A stretch of DNA of 36,726 bases from assembly GCA_010092855.1 (NCBI GenBank), contig JAADYV010000451.1, forward strand, positions 1-36,726. The letters run 5' to 3'. The notes beneath the pieces are model-generated. The model had not been told where the DNA came from. It worked only from the letters and a program-made list of their open reading frames with translations, and ran no database searches. Source of the DNA: Chloroflexota bacterium. GTDB taxonomy: Bacteria > Chloroflexota > Anaerolineae > Aggregatilineales > Aggregatilineaceae. The position numbers were made by a program, and so were the translations under genes. Shown here one piece after another: positions 1-11,631 of this stretch (its first letter is position 1; each line of letters opens with the position of its first letter).

Positions 1-47
1 ACTTCATCTGGCTTTACTCATCTGGGCCAACGGCGTAGATGAAAGCT

Positions 48-82
48 ACGGGGTCTCTGCTGCGCAACGGCAGGGACCCCGT
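48..82 (+). other. RNA hairpin upstream of the malF-like gene (intergenic stem-loop)
   Basis: ACGGGGTCTCTGC (48-60) / GCAGGGACCCCGT (70-82), 13-bp arms with one G-T type mismatch and a 9-nt loop; no strong T-tract follows. Confidence 0.6.
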
Positions 83-132
83 GTGGTAAGTCTGGCGTGG
101 TTGGCGCTCGATATTGAACGGAGAACATAGCA

Positions 133-3100
133 ATGCAAGCATCAGAAACCACTTCCCGCTTTTCTTTTGGGACCATCATTCAGCTCATACGCAAGGCGAA
201 TGCGGATCGCGTCTACGCCATACTAACCATTCTGCCATCGATTATTCTGTTAGGTATCTTTGTTTATGGGTTCATCGGCCAAACGTTCTACTGGTCGTTA
301 ACTGACTGGCAGGGTTTGTCAGAGGACAAAACGTATATCGGCCTGGAGAACTATGAAAACCTGTTCAGTTCGGCACACCCCGCTGATCAACGGTTTCGAC
401 AGGAGCTGGTTAACACGTTCTTCTTTACCCTGTTCTTCCTGACCGGGTGTTTGACGCTGGGGTTTTTGTTAGCCGTTTTGCTGGACCAAAACGTCAAAGG
501 CGAAGGCATATTCCGCACCGTCTTCTTGTTTCCGATGGCATTGTCATTTGCCGTGACGGGGACCATCTGGCGGTGGCTGTTCAATCCCAATGGCGGGATC
601 AACCAATTGCCAGAAATATTTGGGGGCGATACCTGGACCAACAACTGGCTCAATAATCGAAACAAATATACGTTCAACTGGCATGAAGTCCCGCCCGCGA
701 CGATGTTCTTGATAATCTTTATTTTTCTGTTTGTTTTCTTTCAGAACGTATGGCGCAAAAAATATCTTGCCGCAGTGCTGACCGGGCTGCCGATGGTGTT
801 AATCTTCGCCTGGATGGTGTCCGACTGGGTAGCCTGGGACGACCTGGTTGTTGAACCGCCACCCGTTGAGCCGGGAGTGACAATTGTGCAGGCGGATGGC
901 TCGCTGGACATTTCGGGGAGCGGCGTGACCGATACCTTTTTCATCATGCTTAATAGCCGCCCTTCCGAAGACGTGATCATCGTGTTCAATAATGACAGGA
1001 TCGACACCAGAGTTGAGCCACAACAAGTGATGTTCGAAACGGTCCGTGCGGACTGGAACAAACCTCAACCTGTCACAGTTATGTCTGCGAAAGAATCCCC
1101 ATCCACCGAAACCAGTGATATCGGTTTTGAGGTTATCACCAACGCCGAAGAATACAGTGGCTTGCGGGTGCCACCGCTAAAGGTCAATATCTCTGGCAGC
1201 GATGTTGGATTCTTTGCGCTCGAACTGCCAGAAACAGTCGATGCGGTCGAGGGCGAGACAGTACTCACTTACGACCTGGCATTGGGCGGCCAGCCGTCAG
1301 TAGATGTCACCATTGTTCCCAGTGTGGACGAGGGCTTGAGCGTTGAACCCGCGAGCCTGACGTATACACCGTTTGATTGGGATACCCCCCAACTTCTAAC
1401 CATCACGGTGTTGGACAACAATCGTGTTGAAACGCCTTTCAGCCCGACGCTGTCGTTTGCCGTCGAAACCGCTGATCCGTTTTACGGTGACCAGAGCATT
1501 GACCCGGTGACGTTCAACGTAATGGGCGACGAACCGCTTGCCCTGCTGGTTGATGATCCGGACGACATTGACTCAGTCTCCGAAAACGGAGCAACGACAA
1601 CCCTGGAAGTAGGTTTGAACAAACCGCCTGCCGCCGAAACCACCTTTCAGTTGCAGACGGATGACCAACTGGTCTTCGTGCGGGACGTTGACCCGCTAAA
1701 CGGCGCTGAAGTCGTGGGCGATCCGAACCAGCTTACGCTCACATTCACACCAGAAAACTGGGATGTGTTCCAGACCGTTGCTGTCACGGCAGTGGATGAC
1801 ATGACGCCAGAGGATGGGGAACACACCGGGCAGATAAGCTATGCGAGTCTCGGTGATGAACCCATCCCGCGCACTGACTTGGTTCGCGTCACTATCGAGG
1901 ACAACGACCAGGCCGGTGTTCGCATCTCCACCACCGAGATCGACATCAGCGAACGGCGGGGCACAGACTACACGTTGGTTCTGGCCCAACAACCGGCAGC
2001 GCATGTGGTCGTGACCCTCGCGTTTGACGCTGCTGAAATCTCGGTTGAGCCGCGTGTGCTCTGGTTTTCGCCAGACAACTGGGCGGAACCGCAGACCGTC
2101 GAAATCACGCCTGTCGATGATGACGTGATTGACGGTGACTACGTGGGCAGCATTTCGCACAGCGTTCAAGGGGTGGAATTCGGCGAAGTTGCGGCCACCA
2201 TCGAAGTGCCCTTCATTCGCCAAATCGTGCGCGCGGTCACGTTTGTCCCGGAACCAGAATATTCCGCTGTTATGGTGGATGATGTATTCGTCACAGTCCG
2301 GGACAATGATAATCCGGCTGGAATCGATGTGCTGGTGGCGGATGACCTGCGCGTGTTCGAAGGCGAAACTGGTGCCGCAGAGATCGTACTGGCCAGCGAA
2401 CCACAGGGCACGGTGACGGTCAGCCTGGAACAGAATGAGCAACTGGCGACAGAACCTCCAATCGTCACTTTCACTGCCAGCAATTGGGATGTGCCCCAGA
2501 CTATCGCCCTCATCCCGGTTGATGACGATGTGGAAGAAGGCGACCACACCAGCCCCCTAGCGGCTGCGGTAGCTGACACAGCAGACCCTGCCTACGAAGG
2601 AATCACCTCGGGGGATCCACTGTCGGTGACCATCGCGGACAACGACATCGCTGGTTTCGTGCAGACCCAGACCCGGTTAACGGCCAATGAAGGCGTTGAC
2701 ATCCTTGACATCGAACCTGGGATCTTGTCCACCTACGAATTGGTGCTAACCAGTCCACCTGGCGAAAATGTCCAGATCGCTCTCGCCAGCGCCGACGACC
2801 AGGTCGAAATTAGTCCCCTATTCTTGACGTTTAATGCCAACAACTGGTCTATCCCACAGGTGATCACGGTCGGTGCTGCCGACGATGAACTCATCGAAGA
2901 TCGTGTTCATGCTGGTGTCGTAACACACACGGTCACGACTCGTGATGAACGGTACCAGGCAGTCGCGCCGGAAGACGTGGTCGTTTACATCACCGATAAC
3001 GATTTTGCCGGTCTGGATATCCTTTCTGGCAGTATCAACGATCCCGATACAACTGCTTTGAAGGAAAGCGATGCCGGTGATGAAGGCGACTACCGGGACT

Positions 3101-4014
3101 ACCAGATCAGCCTGACGGCGCAACCGACTGCTGACGTCACCGTTACTTTGAACGCGAATACCGACCAGTTTGGCGTTAGCCCCTTGACCCTCGTCTTCAC
3201 CCCGGATGATTGGGACGACAAGCAAGATATTGTGCTGATGCCTATGGCGGATAACCTGATCGAAAGCGACGAGCCCTACCTTAGCTTAATTACCTACACT
3301 GTCACCAGCGCTGATCCAAACTTCAATGACCTCACGGCTCCCTATACCATCGTGTGGTTGGCCGATGATGATGAGCATGATCTGCACGGTGAGTTCAACT
3401 GGCAGGACGTCCCCTCGCATCTGGTCGCTGTGTTGCTAATAGGCTTCATGGTGTACATCGCTTCTCTGTTGCACAGAGGGAAACGTCGGCCAGCGCTGCT
3501 ATGGGGATTGCCCACCCTGCTGGTACTCATCTGGTATGCATTGGGTGGGGCAGACAACGTGCCCGTACCCGAAACACCGGAATTCCAGGGCTTCAACCTG
3601 GCGCTGACGGGTGTCATCATCGCCGCGACCTGGCAAATGTCCGGTTATACGATGGCGATGTACCTGGCTGGCATTCGCGGGATTCCCGAAGAACTGCGCG
3701 AAGCAGCCCGCGTAGACGGCTGTAACGAATGGCAAGTCTACATGCGCATCGTGTTGCCCATGCTGCGTCCAATTACGTTGAGTGCCGCAATTGTGCTGGG
3801 GCACATTTCGCTGAAGATCTTTGACCTGATTTTTGCGATGGCGGGCTACGATCACCTGCCGACCAGCGTGCCCGGTATCCACATTTACGTCAAAGCCTTC
3901 CGGACCAACAATTGGGCTGTTGGTGGCGCGATGGCAATCGTTCTGCTGGTTTTGGTTGCGTCGGTGATCATCCCCTATCTGATCACATCACTCCGCTCCG
4001 AGCACGAACTGTAG
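133..4014 (+). CDS. Carbohydrate ABC transporter permease, MalF/UgpA type, with a large extracytoplasmic Calx-beta-like repeat insertion
   Basis: N-terminal MalF-like TMs; C-terminal EAA loop [28 protein letters not shown]; about 7 repeats of the type LxFTPxNWDxPQxVxVxxVDDxxxEGxH...VxIxDNDxAG between them. Confidence 0.9.
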   Translation: MQASETTSRFSFGTIIQLIRKANADRVYAILTILPSIILLGIFVYGFIGQTFYWSLTDWQGLSEDKTYIGLENYENLFSSAHPADQRFRQELVNTFFFTLFFLTGCLTLGFLLAVLLDQNVKGEGIFRTVFLFPMALSFAVTGTIWRWLFNPNGGINQLPEIFGGDTWTNNWLNNRNKYTFNWHEVPPATMFLIIFIFLFVFFQNVWRKKYLAAVLTGLPMVLIFAWMVSDWVAWDDLVVEPPPVEPGVTIVQADGSLDISGSGVTDTFFIMLNSRPSEDVIIVFNNDRIDTRVEPQQVMFETVRADWNKPQPVTVMSAKESPSTETSDIGFEVITNAEEYSGLRVPPLKVNISGSDVGFFALELPETVDAVEGETVLTYDLALGGQPSVDVTIVPSVDEGLSVEPASLTYTPFDWDTPQLLTITVLDNNRVETPFSPTLSFAVETADPFYGDQSIDPVTFNVMGDEPLALLVDDPDDIDSVSENGATTTLEVGLNKPPAAETTFQLQTDDQLVFVRDVDPLNGAEVVGDPNQLTLTFTPENWDVFQTVAVTAVDDMTPEDGEHTGQISYASLGDEPIPRTDLVRVTIEDNDQAGVRISTTEIDISERRGTDYTLVLAQQPAAHVVVTLAFDAAEISVEPRVLWFSPDNWAEPQTVEITPVDDDVIDGDYVGSISHSVQGVEFGEVAATIEVPFIRQIVRAVTFVPEPEYSAVMVDDVFVTVRDNDNPAGIDVLVADDLRVFEGETGAAEIVLASEPQGTVTVSLEQNEQLATEPPIVTFTASNWDVPQTIALIPVDDDVEEGDHTSPLAAAVADTADPAYEGITSGDPLSVTIADNDIAGFVQTQTRLTANEGVDILDIEPGILSTYELVLTSPPGENVQIALASADDQVEISPLFLTFNANNWSIPQVITVGAADDELIEDRVHAGVVTHTVTTRDERYQAVAPEDVVVYITDNDFAGLDILSGSINDPDTTALKESDAGDEGDYRDYQISLTAQPTADVTVTLNANTDQFGVSPLTLVFTPDDWDDKQDIVLMPMADNLIESDEPYLSLITYTVTSADPNFNDLTAPYTIVWLADDDEHDLHGEFNWQDVPSHLVAVLLIGFMVYIASLLHRGKRRPALLWGLPTLLVLIWYALGGADNVPVPETPEFQGFNLALTGVIIAATWQMSGYTMAMYLAGIRGIPEELREAARVDGCNEWQVYMRIVLPMLRPITLSAAIVLGHISLKIFDLIFAMAGYDHLPTSVPGIHIYVKAFRTNNWAVGGAMAIVLLVLVASVIIPYLITSLRSEHEL
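829..3393 (+). repeat. Array of about 7 Calx-beta-like protein repeats encoded inside the permease gene
   Basis: Recurring [ND]W-x-x-[PFK]-Q motifs: DWNKPQ, DWDTPQ, NWDVFQ, NWAEPQ, NWDVPQ, NWSIPQ, DWDDKQ, each about 320-410 nt apart and mostly followed by V-x-I-x-D-N-D. Confidence 0.75.
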
Positions 4015-4024
4015 AGGTGTCGAA

Positions 4025-5107
4025 ATGAATTTAATCATTGCCTGGATCATCTTTGGGACACTCGTCGGCAGCGTGGGCACCTACCTACTGTACGACGAAC
4101 GCAAACGCAATGCAGAACAGGGCGCGCTGCTGGGAGCAGCAGTCGGCGCTGTTGGCAACCTGGTGTTGCTAGTACCGTTGTGGGTTTATACCTTCATGCG
4201 CGGAGAAGGCGAAGGTGATCAACCCGTCATCGGTCGCGATCCAATCCAACCCCGCCATTTCATCCGCGTCGCGCTGTATGCATTTCTCATTCTCATGATG
4301 ATCGTCTATTTGCTGCCGGTCTACACCGTGCTGATGACCAGCCTCAAGCCCCGTGCCGAAGCCGATGATCTCGACACCGTGTGGAACCTGCCGAGTGAAA
4401 TCGAGTGGGATGACCTCGAAATAGGCAGTTTTTCGATCCGGATGCCAGTTGGGTATGCGACGGCGCTGGAAGAGTTTGGCCCCCAGCTAAAAAACAGCCT
4501 GCTCCTCACGGTGACGGCGACTATCCTGTCGGCATTGATGGGATCACTCAATGGCTATGTGCTGGCCAAGTGGAAAATCCCTGGAGCCAACGTGCTCTTC
4601 CCGCTGATGTTGTTTGGGATGTTCATCCCATACCAGAGCATTCTGATCCCGCTGTTCCAGTTTCTCAATGACGTAAACCTGGGTGGGACCCTATACGGGT
4701 TGATCATGGCACATGTAGTGTATGGCTTGCCGATCACGACGCTTATCTTCCGCAACTACTACGCGGAAGTGCCGACCGAGATGCTCGAAGCCGGTGCGAT
4801 TGATGGGGCCGGGTTTTTTGGAATCTACCGGCGGATCGTTTTCCCGCTGTCGCTGCCGGGCTTTGTGGTCGTCATCATCTGGCAGTTCACGCAAATCTGG
4901 AACGAGTTTCTGTTTGCCGTTACGATCTCCAACGAAGACTCCAAGCCAATCACCGTTGGCTTGGCGGAACTGTCTGGCGGTGAGGCGGTGAACTGGACGC
5001 TGCCGATGGCGGGCGCCATCCTGGCTGCGCTGCCGACGCTGCTGGTCTATATCGTTTTGGGCCGCTACTTTATCCGGGGGTTGCTGGCCGGTTCGGTCAA
5101 GGGCTAA
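4025..5107 (+). CDS. Carbohydrate ABC transporter permease, MalG type, with an N-terminal extra TM extension
   Basis: EAA loop [33 protein letters not shown]; begins 10 nt after the malF-like stop; N-terminal [53 protein letters not shown] is additional. Confidence 0.9.
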   Translation: MNLIIAWIIFGTLVGSVGTYLLYDERKRNAEQGALLGAAVGAVGNLVLLVPLWVYTFMRGEGEGDQPVIGRDPIQPRHFIRVALYAFLILMMIVYLLPVYTVLMTSLKPRAEADDLDTVWNLPSEIEWDDLEIGSFSIRMPVGYATALEEFGPQLKNSLLLTVTATILSALMGSLNGYVLAKWKIPGANVLFPLMLFGMFIPYQSILIPLFQFLNDVNLGGTLYGLIMAHVVYGLPITTLIFRNYYAEVPTEMLEAGAIDGAGFFGIYRRIVFPLSLPGFVVVIIWQFTQIWNEFLFAVTISNEDSKPITVGLAELSGGEAVNWTLPMAGAILAALPTLLVYIVLGRYFIRGLLAGSVKG

Positions 5108-5147
5108 GCTGGGCTACCAACCGCACAAACCGCACGTACATCAAAAC

Positions 5148-5186
5148 GCCGCGACCACCGCTGAATGGTGGATCGCGGCGCTGTTT
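5148..5186. terminator. Bidirectional intrinsic terminator between the convergent permease operon and topA
   Basis: AAAAC-GCCGCGACCACC-loop-GGTGGATCGCGGC-GCTGTTTT; T-tracts available on both strands. Confidence 0.75.
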
Positions 5187-5227
5187 TGCAGGGGCAGCCA
5201 AGTGTGCTTTCAGAACTCGCTAAGCAG

Positions 5228-7792
5228 CTAATTTTTCTTTTTGCGGGATTTGCGTTTCTTGGCGGGTTTCTTGGCTTTTTCCGCCAACAGCCCCAGCGCC
5301 TGCTCCAGCGTGAACTCGTCCAGATCGGTACCTTTGGGAACGGAAGCGTTGACCTTGGAATGTTTGACATAGGGTCCGTAAGGCCCGTTGTAGATGGCGA
5401 CGAGACCTCCGTCGGGGTGTTCACCCAATTCACGCACGATCTCCGAGCCGCGACGACGGGTCTTTTCCTGCGCCAGCAAATCTAGCGCACGGTCCAGGCC
5501 CACGCTGAGCACATCGTCATCTTTGGTCAGCGAGCGGTAATCGCCGTCATGCCGGACGAACGGACCAAAACGCCCCACACCGGCTTCGATGTCCTTGCCT
5601 GTTTCTGGGTGTTGGCCCAACAGGCGCGGCAGTGCCAACAGCGCGATCGCGTCGTCCAGCGTGATACTCTCCGGCGTCATGTTTTTGAGCAAGGATGCGC
5701 GCTGCGGCTTCTGACCATTGTCCCCGTTTTCGCCCAGCTGCACATACGGGCCATAGCGACCGGTCAGCACAAAGACCGGTTCGCCGGTTTCCGGATGATA
5801 ACCAAGCGGGGTTGGCCCTTGTTCCTTCTGACGTAGGAGGCGTTCAGCTTCTTCAATGACCAGGTCGGCAGGCGGCAGCGAATCTGGCAGCGACACACGG
5901 ATGGTCTCGCCGTTACTGTCCTGCTCGAGATAAGGACCATAGCGCCCTACACGCACTCGCGCCTGCAGGTCGTCCAGTTCCAGGGCGTGGATTGTGCGCG
6001 GGTCAATTTCCTGTTCTTTGCTCTTGACCTGTTGGTCCAGCCCCTGGTCACCGAGATAAAACGTCTGCAGGTAGGGCAACCCATCCGCATTTCCCTCGGC
6101 AATATCGTCCAGTACCTGCTCCATTTGCGCGGTGAAGCGGGTATCGACCAAATCCGGGAAATGCCGTTCCATCAGGTGATTGACGGCAAACGCGGTGAAG
6201 GTCGGCACCAACTGCTTGTTGGCTTTGACGACATAGCCTCGATCTTGAATGGTGCTGATGATGGTGGCGTAAGTGCTGGGGCGACCAATCCCTTCGCTCT
6301 CCAACGCTTTGACCAGCGTTGCCTCGGTGTAACGGGCCGGGGGTTTGGTGTCGTGCTTGACTGGTTCTAACTCGCGGCAGTCCACTACCTCGCCCACTGC
6401 GAGCGGTGGCAGAATCGTCTCCTGATCGTCGAGCGCGGCGGCTGGATCATCTGCGCCTTCGACATATGCCCGAAAGAAACCAGGGAAGATCACGCGCTTG
6501 CCGGATGCGCGGAACTCGGCATCTTCGACCTCGATAATCACTGTGCTCAGCCGCAGTAAAGCATCGGCCATTTGGGTCGCCATCGTGCGCTTCCAAATCA
6601 GGTCATAAAGCTGGTATTCGCGTCCTTCCAGGCCCAATTCGTCGGCGGTGGGCATTTCCTGGCCCGCGGGACGGATCGCTTCGTGGGCTTCCTGGGCCCC
6701 TTTAGACTTGGTTTGGTACTGGCGCGGCGCGGGGCTCAGGTAGTCCTGACCGTATTTGTCCGTAACCCGCTGGCGAATAGTCTCTAGCGCTTGCTGTGCC
6801 AGGTGTACCGAATCGGTACGCATGTAGGTAATCAGACCCTGCTCGTACAGGCGCTGGGCAACCTGCATCGTCTGGCGGGATGACATCCCCAGCTTGCGGT
6901 TGGCTTCCTGTTGTAAGGTCGAGGTAGTGAAAGGCGGCGCGGGCGACCGGGTCTGATCGCGTTCGTTGACATCCTTAACGCGCCATTCGCCGTCTTCCAG
7001 GCGTTCGACCAGCGCGTGGGCTTCCGCTTCGGTGAGCAGGACAACCGTTTTGCCTTCGGGAATGCGCCCGGTGGTTTCGTCGAAGTCCTTGCCGGTGGCC
7101 AGCCGCACGCCACCGAGTGTGATCAACTGCGCGGTGAACAATTCGTCATGCGCTTCGAGCGTGGCCTTGAGGTCCCAGTACGAGCCTGATCGGAAGCGGC
7201 GGCGTTCCTGTTCGCGCAGCACCAGTAGCCGCACTGCCGCCGACTGCACGCGCCCGGCAGACAACCCTGGCGAAACCTTCTTCCACAACAGCGGCGAGAC
7301 CGTGTAGCCGACCAAGCGGTCAAGGACGCGGCGCGTTTCCTGCGCTTCGACCAACCGGTCATTGATGGCACGGCAGTTTTCCAGTGCTTCCTGGATCGCG
7401 TCTTCGGTGATCTCGTGGAACACCATACGGCGCACAGGCACCTTCGGTTTGAGCACCTGTGTCAAATGCCAGGCGATGCTTTCACCTTCGCGGTCCTCGT
7501 CAGTGGCCAGCAATAGTTCATCAGCCTCTTTGAGCGCCGCTGTCAGCTCTTTGACGACCTTCTTCTTTTCTTTGGGGATGACGTACAGTGGTTCGAAATC
7601 GGCGTCGACATTCACGCCCAGGCGCGACCACTCTTCCGCCTTGACTCTGGCCGGAATCTCGCTGGCCGAGGCTGGCAGGTCGCGGATGTGGCCCATGCTG
7701 GCTTCAACCTGGTATTCGCTGGGCAAAAACCGTCCAATTGTGCGTGCTTTCGTCGGAGATTCAACAATAACCAGTTTCGTCACAAATCCCAC
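5228..7792 (-). CDS. topA: DNA topoisomerase I (type IA)
   Basis: TOPRIM start [34 protein letters not shown], active-site region [14 protein letters not shown]-terminal G-[RP]-[YF]-GP-[YF] repeats and a Lys-rich tail. Confidence 0.97.
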   Translation of the reverse strand: MGFVTKLVIVESPTKARTIGRFLPSEYQVEASMGHIRDLPASASEIPARVKAEEWSRLGVNVDADFEPLYVIPKEKKKVVKELTAALKEADELLLATDEDREGESIAWHLTQVLKPKVPVRRMVFHEITEDAIQEALENCRAINDRLVEAQETRRVLDRLVGYTVSPLLWKKVSPGLSAGRVQSAAVRLLVLREQERRRFRSGSYWDLKATLEAHDELFTAQLITLGGVRLATGKDFDETTGRIPEGKTVVLLTEAEAHALVERLEDGEWRVKDVNERDQTRSPAPPFTTSTLQQEANRKLGMSSRQTMQVAQRLYEQGLITYMRTDSVHLAQQALETIRQRVTDKYGQDYLSPAPRQYQTKSKGAQEAHEAIRPAGQEMPTADELGLEGREYQLYDLIWKRTMATQMADALLRLSTVIIEVEDAEFRASGKRVIFPGFFRAYVEGADDPAAALDDQETILPPLAVGEVVDCRELEPVKHDTKPPARYTEATLVKALESEGIGRPSTYATIISTIQDRGYVVKANKQLVPTFTAFAVNHLMERHFPDLVDTRFTAQMEQVLDDIAEGNADGLPYLQTFYLGDQGLDQQVKSKEQEIDPRTIHALELDDLQARVRVGRYGPYLEQDSNGETIRVSLPDSLPPADLVIEEAERLLRQKEQGPTPLGYHPETGEPVFVLTGRYGPYVQLGENGDNGQKPQRASLLKNMTPESITLDDAIALLALPRLLGQHPETGKDIEAGVGRFGPFVRHDGDYRSLTKDDDVLSVGLDRALDLLAQEKTRRRGSEIVRELGEHPDGGLVAIYNGPYGPYVKHSKVNASVPKGTDLDEFTLEQALGLLAEKAKKPAKKRKSRKKKN

Positions 7793-7876
7793 CTATCAAA
7801 TCTACATCCGTGCGGAAACCTTGCGAAGGGTACCACTATGCCACCCACCTGACAAGTGCGTTTTGCACCAAGACAA

Positions 7877-7905
7877 GGACTCCTGTAGCTGATTGCCAGG
7901 AGTCC
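7877..7905 (-). terminator. Hairpin downstream of the alpha-mannosidase, possible terminator
   Basis: Perfect 9-bp inverted repeat GGACTCCTG / CAGGAGTCC with an 11-nt loop; followed on the minus strand by TTGTCTTGG (weak T-tract). Confidence 0.5.
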
Positions 7906-7938
7906 AAGTTCCTGAGTCTATAACACAGGCTACGCAAT

Positions 7939-10900
7939 TTAGCCAAGTTCTTGTTCCCGAATATCAGCTAACTTGACGCGAAACGTTCGTATCTGGTATG
8001 GGGTCAGGTTAAACCGCAAGGTATCGCGCATCACGTCCACTGGTCCAAGCGGTTCTTCCAACAGATTGATTTCTTCAGCAGACGTAATACTAGTAGCGAA
8101 CACCAGCGAGGCCGCCGCTCGCCCGCCATGCGCCTCATACACGCGCACAATCAGTGCCTCGTCGTCTTCCGCCTTCTTAAGGGTATCGACCAGAACACCG
8201 GGTGTGGGGCAGCTCACCAGCCCGAACGCCACCGGCAGCCACGTCCCGCCGCCCTGCAGCGGCTGCACCAGCAGCGGATGGTTCAAACGGCGCGCTTGCG
8301 CTACAACGCCAGTGCGCCAGTCACCGCCGTGCGGATACAGGCTGTAGGTAAAGGCGTGATGCCCCTCGTCCGCCTGAGGATCGGGATACACCGGCGCGCG
8401 CAACAGGCTGAGGGTCAGTACATTGTCGCGCGCGCTGTAGCCATACTTGCAGTCGTTGAGCAGCGCGACCCCGTATCCATGCTCGGACATATCGGCCCAG
8501 TTCTGCGCCGGGACTTCGTGGCGTGCCACGTCCCAGGAGGTGTTTTGGTGGGTGGGCCGGTCCACCATGCCGAACTGCACTTCATAGGCGGCCTGCATCG
8601 CGTGGATCGCCAGCGGGAAATGCGCCCGCAGCAGGATGTGCTGCTCGTGCCAGTCTACGTCTGTCTCGAACTGCAACGTGCGCTCGCCTGCCAACAAACT
8701 GATGCGCTGCGTGATGCGCGAGCGATTGAAGGTGTAGGTCACTTCGAGCGTGGCACGCAGCGGCCCGGACTCGACCAGTCGCACCGCTTCCGGTTCCAGC
8801 CGCCAGCCCTGGTCCTGCACATACACCTCGACTTCCCATGCATCCCAATGGTGGGGTCGGTCGACATAAGCCCACAACTGGTTGCCAATTTCGCCAGGAG
8901 CAAAAACGTCGCGGAAGTGCTCCAAATCGTACAGCCGGACCAGTTGGCCGCGTTCGTCGAATTCGGCGCGCAGCAGGCCGTTTTCGAGGCGCGTAGGGGT
9001 GGCGGTGATAGGAAACGCGATGGGCGGGAGATGCGGAGGAGCCACCGGCTGTTCCGCCGGGCGCACAGCATAAGCTACGTAGCCATACGCGGGGACGTGG
9101 TCCGGCAGCAGCAGCGCGCGCCGCGCATACTCATCCACCCACTGGAAAGGCTGCGGGTTGCCGGCCGGGCCAATGATCTCGACAGCGCCGTCACCATCCA
9201 ACGACACTTCGACCGGGCCGCCCAGTGCGGTGCCCAGCGTGTTGAACACGGCAAAGCCCTGCATATCGGCGTCCCACCGGATGTGTTCTGCGATGGCGAC
9301 GAGCGCGTCGTCCAGCGCCGCCGAAGCCAGTCGCAACGCCTGCGCATAGTCCCGTTCCGCATCTTCGTACACCTGGCCGATGCTGCTGCCGGGTAAAATG
9401 TCGTGGAACTGGTTGAGCAGCACGATCTGCCAGGCGGTGTTCAGTTCGGTCTGAGGATAATCCCGACCCAGCAGCAAGGCAATAGACGCCAGAGCCTCTG
9501 CGCTGTGCAGCAGGGCTTCGCTCTTGCGGTTGTGGCGCTTGGTGCGGGCCTGGCTGGTATAGGTGCCGCGATGCATTTCGAAGTATAGCTCGCCGACCCA
9601 GCGCGGTAGATCGTCGGGGATGGTGTTTTCCATCGCGTGGAAGAATGCTTCTGCGGTGCTGTGCTTGATCTGTGGCAGTCCGGGCAGATCGTGTTGGCGC
9701 GCGCCGCGTTCGAGCATATCGCGGTTGGGGCCGCCCCCGCCATCGCCCAACCCGTAGGCCGTCGCCAGGTGGTGATTGGCGTCTTTCTGGCGATAGGTGT
9801 TCCAGCTACCGATCATCTCTTCTGGCAGCAGATTGGCGTGATAGGCGGTGCGCCCCGGCAGCCGGGATAGCATATCTGGCGTGGTGGCTAGGTGGGTTAG
9901 TACGCGCGTGCCGTCCAACCCTTCCCACCAGAAGGTGTCGTAAGGGTGGCGGTTGTACTGGTTCCAACTGAGCTTGGAAGTGAAGAAGTAGCGAATGCCA
10001 GCGAGCGCCATGATCTGCGGCAGCGCGCCACAATAGCCAAATACGTCCGGCAGCCACAACACTTCGGGCCGTACGCCGAGTTCACGCTGGAAGTAGCGCA
10101 TACCATACAGGAACTGCCGCACCAGCGCTTCACCACTGGGCAGGTTAGTGTCCGGTTCGACCCACGTCGCACCGGTTGCATTCCAACGCCCTTCCGCGAT
10201 CTGGGCCTTGATGCGATCAAATAGCTCCGGTGCATCTTCGGCCACCATCTGGTACAGGTGGGGCTGACTCTGGGTGAAGGTGAACTCCGGGTACTGGTCC
10301 ATCAGCGCCAGCGCGGTCGCAAAGGTGCGGATCGCCTTACCGCGCGTGATGTGCAGCGGCCATAGCCATGCCACGTCGATGTGGGCGTGTCCCAGCGCGT
10401 GGATCACGGGGCGGGGGGCGACACCCCCCGACAGCGCGGGTTTGTCGAATACCCGCTCGCGCAGCACGGCCCGCGCCTCGACCACGCTCGCGCGGAAGGC
10501 GTCGTCCGGTGGGTTCAGCCAGTTGACCGCGCCGAAAGCGGCATCCAACGCCCGCACATACGCGCCGCGCTCTGGAGCCGAATCCGGCAGTTCGGCGATA
10601 GTATCCAACAGCACCGCCGCATCCCAGTACAGCGCTTCCACGTCCCGGTCGATCCAGACCAGTTCGGCGAATTTGAAATACACGCGGTGCTCACCGGGAT
10701 GAACCAGGCCCGCTGAAACGTCCAGCGTGACGGTCAGCGTTTGTCCCGCTGGTGCATCTTCCGCCAGCAGTATCTCGTGATGGATCAGGTTAAGCGCCTG
10801 GGGTGGGGATTCCAGCCCGATCACCGCCACCAGCGCTTCAGGTGGGCTGAAGATACGCGCGTCGGGTTCCTCTGGCAGCGCCCCCAGTTCGAGGTGCAGC

Positions 10901-11148
10901 GCCGCCGGTTTTCCGGCAAACGAGTCCGGGAGCGTAATCGTATGGGTTAGCCACGCGAAGGTCAGGCGCGCTCCCCACAGTTCGCCCGGCGTCAGGTCCC
11001 GCCACCGCGCGTCATCTACCGGTGGCTGCGGCGTCCCGAAGGGCAGGTGATCGCAGATTTTCCAGTCCGTGAGGGGGATGGCATCACGGTAGATATGAGT
11101 GCGCAGCGTTTGGTTAAGGTGGGTGATTTTCTCAATGACCAGGGGCAT
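7939..11148 (-). CDS. Alpha-mannosidase, glycoside hydrolase family 38
   Basis: HALGHAHIDVAWLWPLHITRGKAIRTF, LWLPDVFGYCGALPQIMALAGIRYFFTSKLSWNQYNRHPYDTFWWEGLDGTRVLTH, typical GH38 motifs. Confidence 0.95.
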   Translation of the reverse strand: MPLVIEKITHLNQTLRTHIYRDAIPLTDWKICDHLPFGTPQPPVDDARWRDLTPGELWGARLTFAWLTHTITLPDSFAGKPAALHLELGALPEEPDARIFSPPEALVAVIGLESPPQALNLIHHEILLAEDAPAGQTLTVTLDVSAGLVHPGEHRVYFKFAELVWIDRDVEALYWDAAVLLDTIAELPDSAPERGAYVRALDAAFGAVNWLNPPDDAFRASVVEARAVLRERVFDKPALSGGVAPRPVIHALGHAHIDVAWLWPLHITRGKAIRTFATALALMDQYPEFTFTQSQPHLYQMVAEDAPELFDRIKAQIAEGRWNATGATWVEPDTNLPSGEALVRQFLYGMRYFQRELGVRPEVLWLPDVFGYCGALPQIMALAGIRYFFTSKLSWNQYNRHPYDTFWWEGLDGTRVLTHLATTPDMLSRLPGRTAYHANLLPEEMIGSWNTYRQKDANHHLATAYGLGDGGGGPNRDMLERGARQHDLPGLPQIKHSTAEAFFHAMENTIPDDLPRWVGELYFEMHRGTYTSQARTKRHNRKSEALLHSAEALASIALLLGRDYPQTELNTAWQIVLLNQFHDILPGSSIGQVYEDAERDYAQALRLASAALDDALVAIAEHIRWDADMQGFAVFNTLGTALGGPVEVSLDGDGAVEIIGPAGNPQPFQWVDEYARRALLLPDHVPAYGYVAYAVRPAEQPVAPPHLPPIAFPITATPTRLENGLLRAEFDERGQLVRLYDLEHFRDVFAPGEIGNQLWAYVDRPHHWDAWEVEVYVQDQGWRLEPEAVRLVESGPLRATLEVTYTFNRSRITQRISLLAGERTLQFETDVDWHEQHILLRAHFPLAIHAMQAAYEVQFGMVDRPTHQNTSWDVARHEVPAQNWADMSEHGYGVALLNDCKYGYSARDNVLTLSLLRAPVYPDPQADEGHHAFTYSLYPHGGDWRTGVVAQARRLNHPLLVQPLQGGGTWLPVAFGLVSCPTPGVLVDTLKKAEDDEALIVRVYEAHGGRAAASLVFATSITSAEEINLLEEPLGPVDVMRDTLRFNLTPYQIRTFRVKLADIREQELG

Positions 11149-11631
11149 CTAAGCGTCTCCACTAGCTGCTGGCGGGGGCAGTTCCAGCATCCCGTCGATT
11201 TCTTGCAGTACAACCTCGCCTGGCGTCAGGTTGAAAACGAGATGTGCGTCATGGGGCACAATCACCGTGAAATCCACGCGCGTGAGCTTGCCTACGACCG
11301 GCTTGCGTTTGGCCACGATGTAAATCCCGGCGGCGTCCTGCTCCGCGACCAGTTCCAGCCCAAAAGCGTGCAGCACGCTCGATTCGACGGAGACGGTGTG
11401 TGCATCAGTGCGGCAGACCATCACGCGGCACTGGGTGGCACGTACATACACCGTCACCGGTCCATCGACGCTGAATACCTGGACCTGTGTTTTGGGCGTG
11501 GCCTTGGGCACGGCTTCCATCGCCATTCCCATCGCGGTATCAACGGCGGAGCGGCGACCCACGCGCCACATCAGGCGCATCACCCAGCGCCGCCCATCGC
11601 GTAACAACCAGTTGGACATTCGGCGTCTCAT
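11149..11631 (-). CDS. Hypothetical protein, possibly DUF4097-like beta-rich protein
   Basis: ORF abuts the mannosidase ATG (TAGATG); its start overlaps the upstream hydrolase stop (ATGA); beta-strand pattern VQVFSVDGPVTVYVRATQCRVMV... Confidence 0.6.
   Translation of the reverse strand: MRRRMSNWLLRDGRRWVMRLMWRVGRRSAVDTAMGMAMEAVPKATPKTQVQVFSVDGPVTVYVRATQCRVMVCRTDAHTVSVESSVLHAFGLELVAEQDAAGIYIVAKRKPVVGKLTRVDFTVIVPHDAHLVFNLTPGEVVLQEIDGMLELPPPAASGDA

Noticed and set aside
1-132. C-terminal end of an upstream gene (for example a sugar-binding protein)
   Set aside because: More than one short frame is open and no diagnostic motif is visible, so it cannot be supported.
1696-2547. 283-aa ORF on - strand inside the permease repeat array
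   Set aside because: Antisense shadow created by the repeated codons of the Calx-beta-like units.
133-4014. Possible assembly or fusion artefact in the giant permease gene
   Set aside because: Reading frame is continuous across both junctions and the flanking two-TM segments are homologous, so a biological insertion is more likely; still worth checking with read coverage.
8128-9396. 422-aa ORF on + strand opposite the alpha-mannosidase
   Set aside because: Antisense shadow in high-GC coding sequence; no recognisable domain and the mannosidase frame is clearly the real one.
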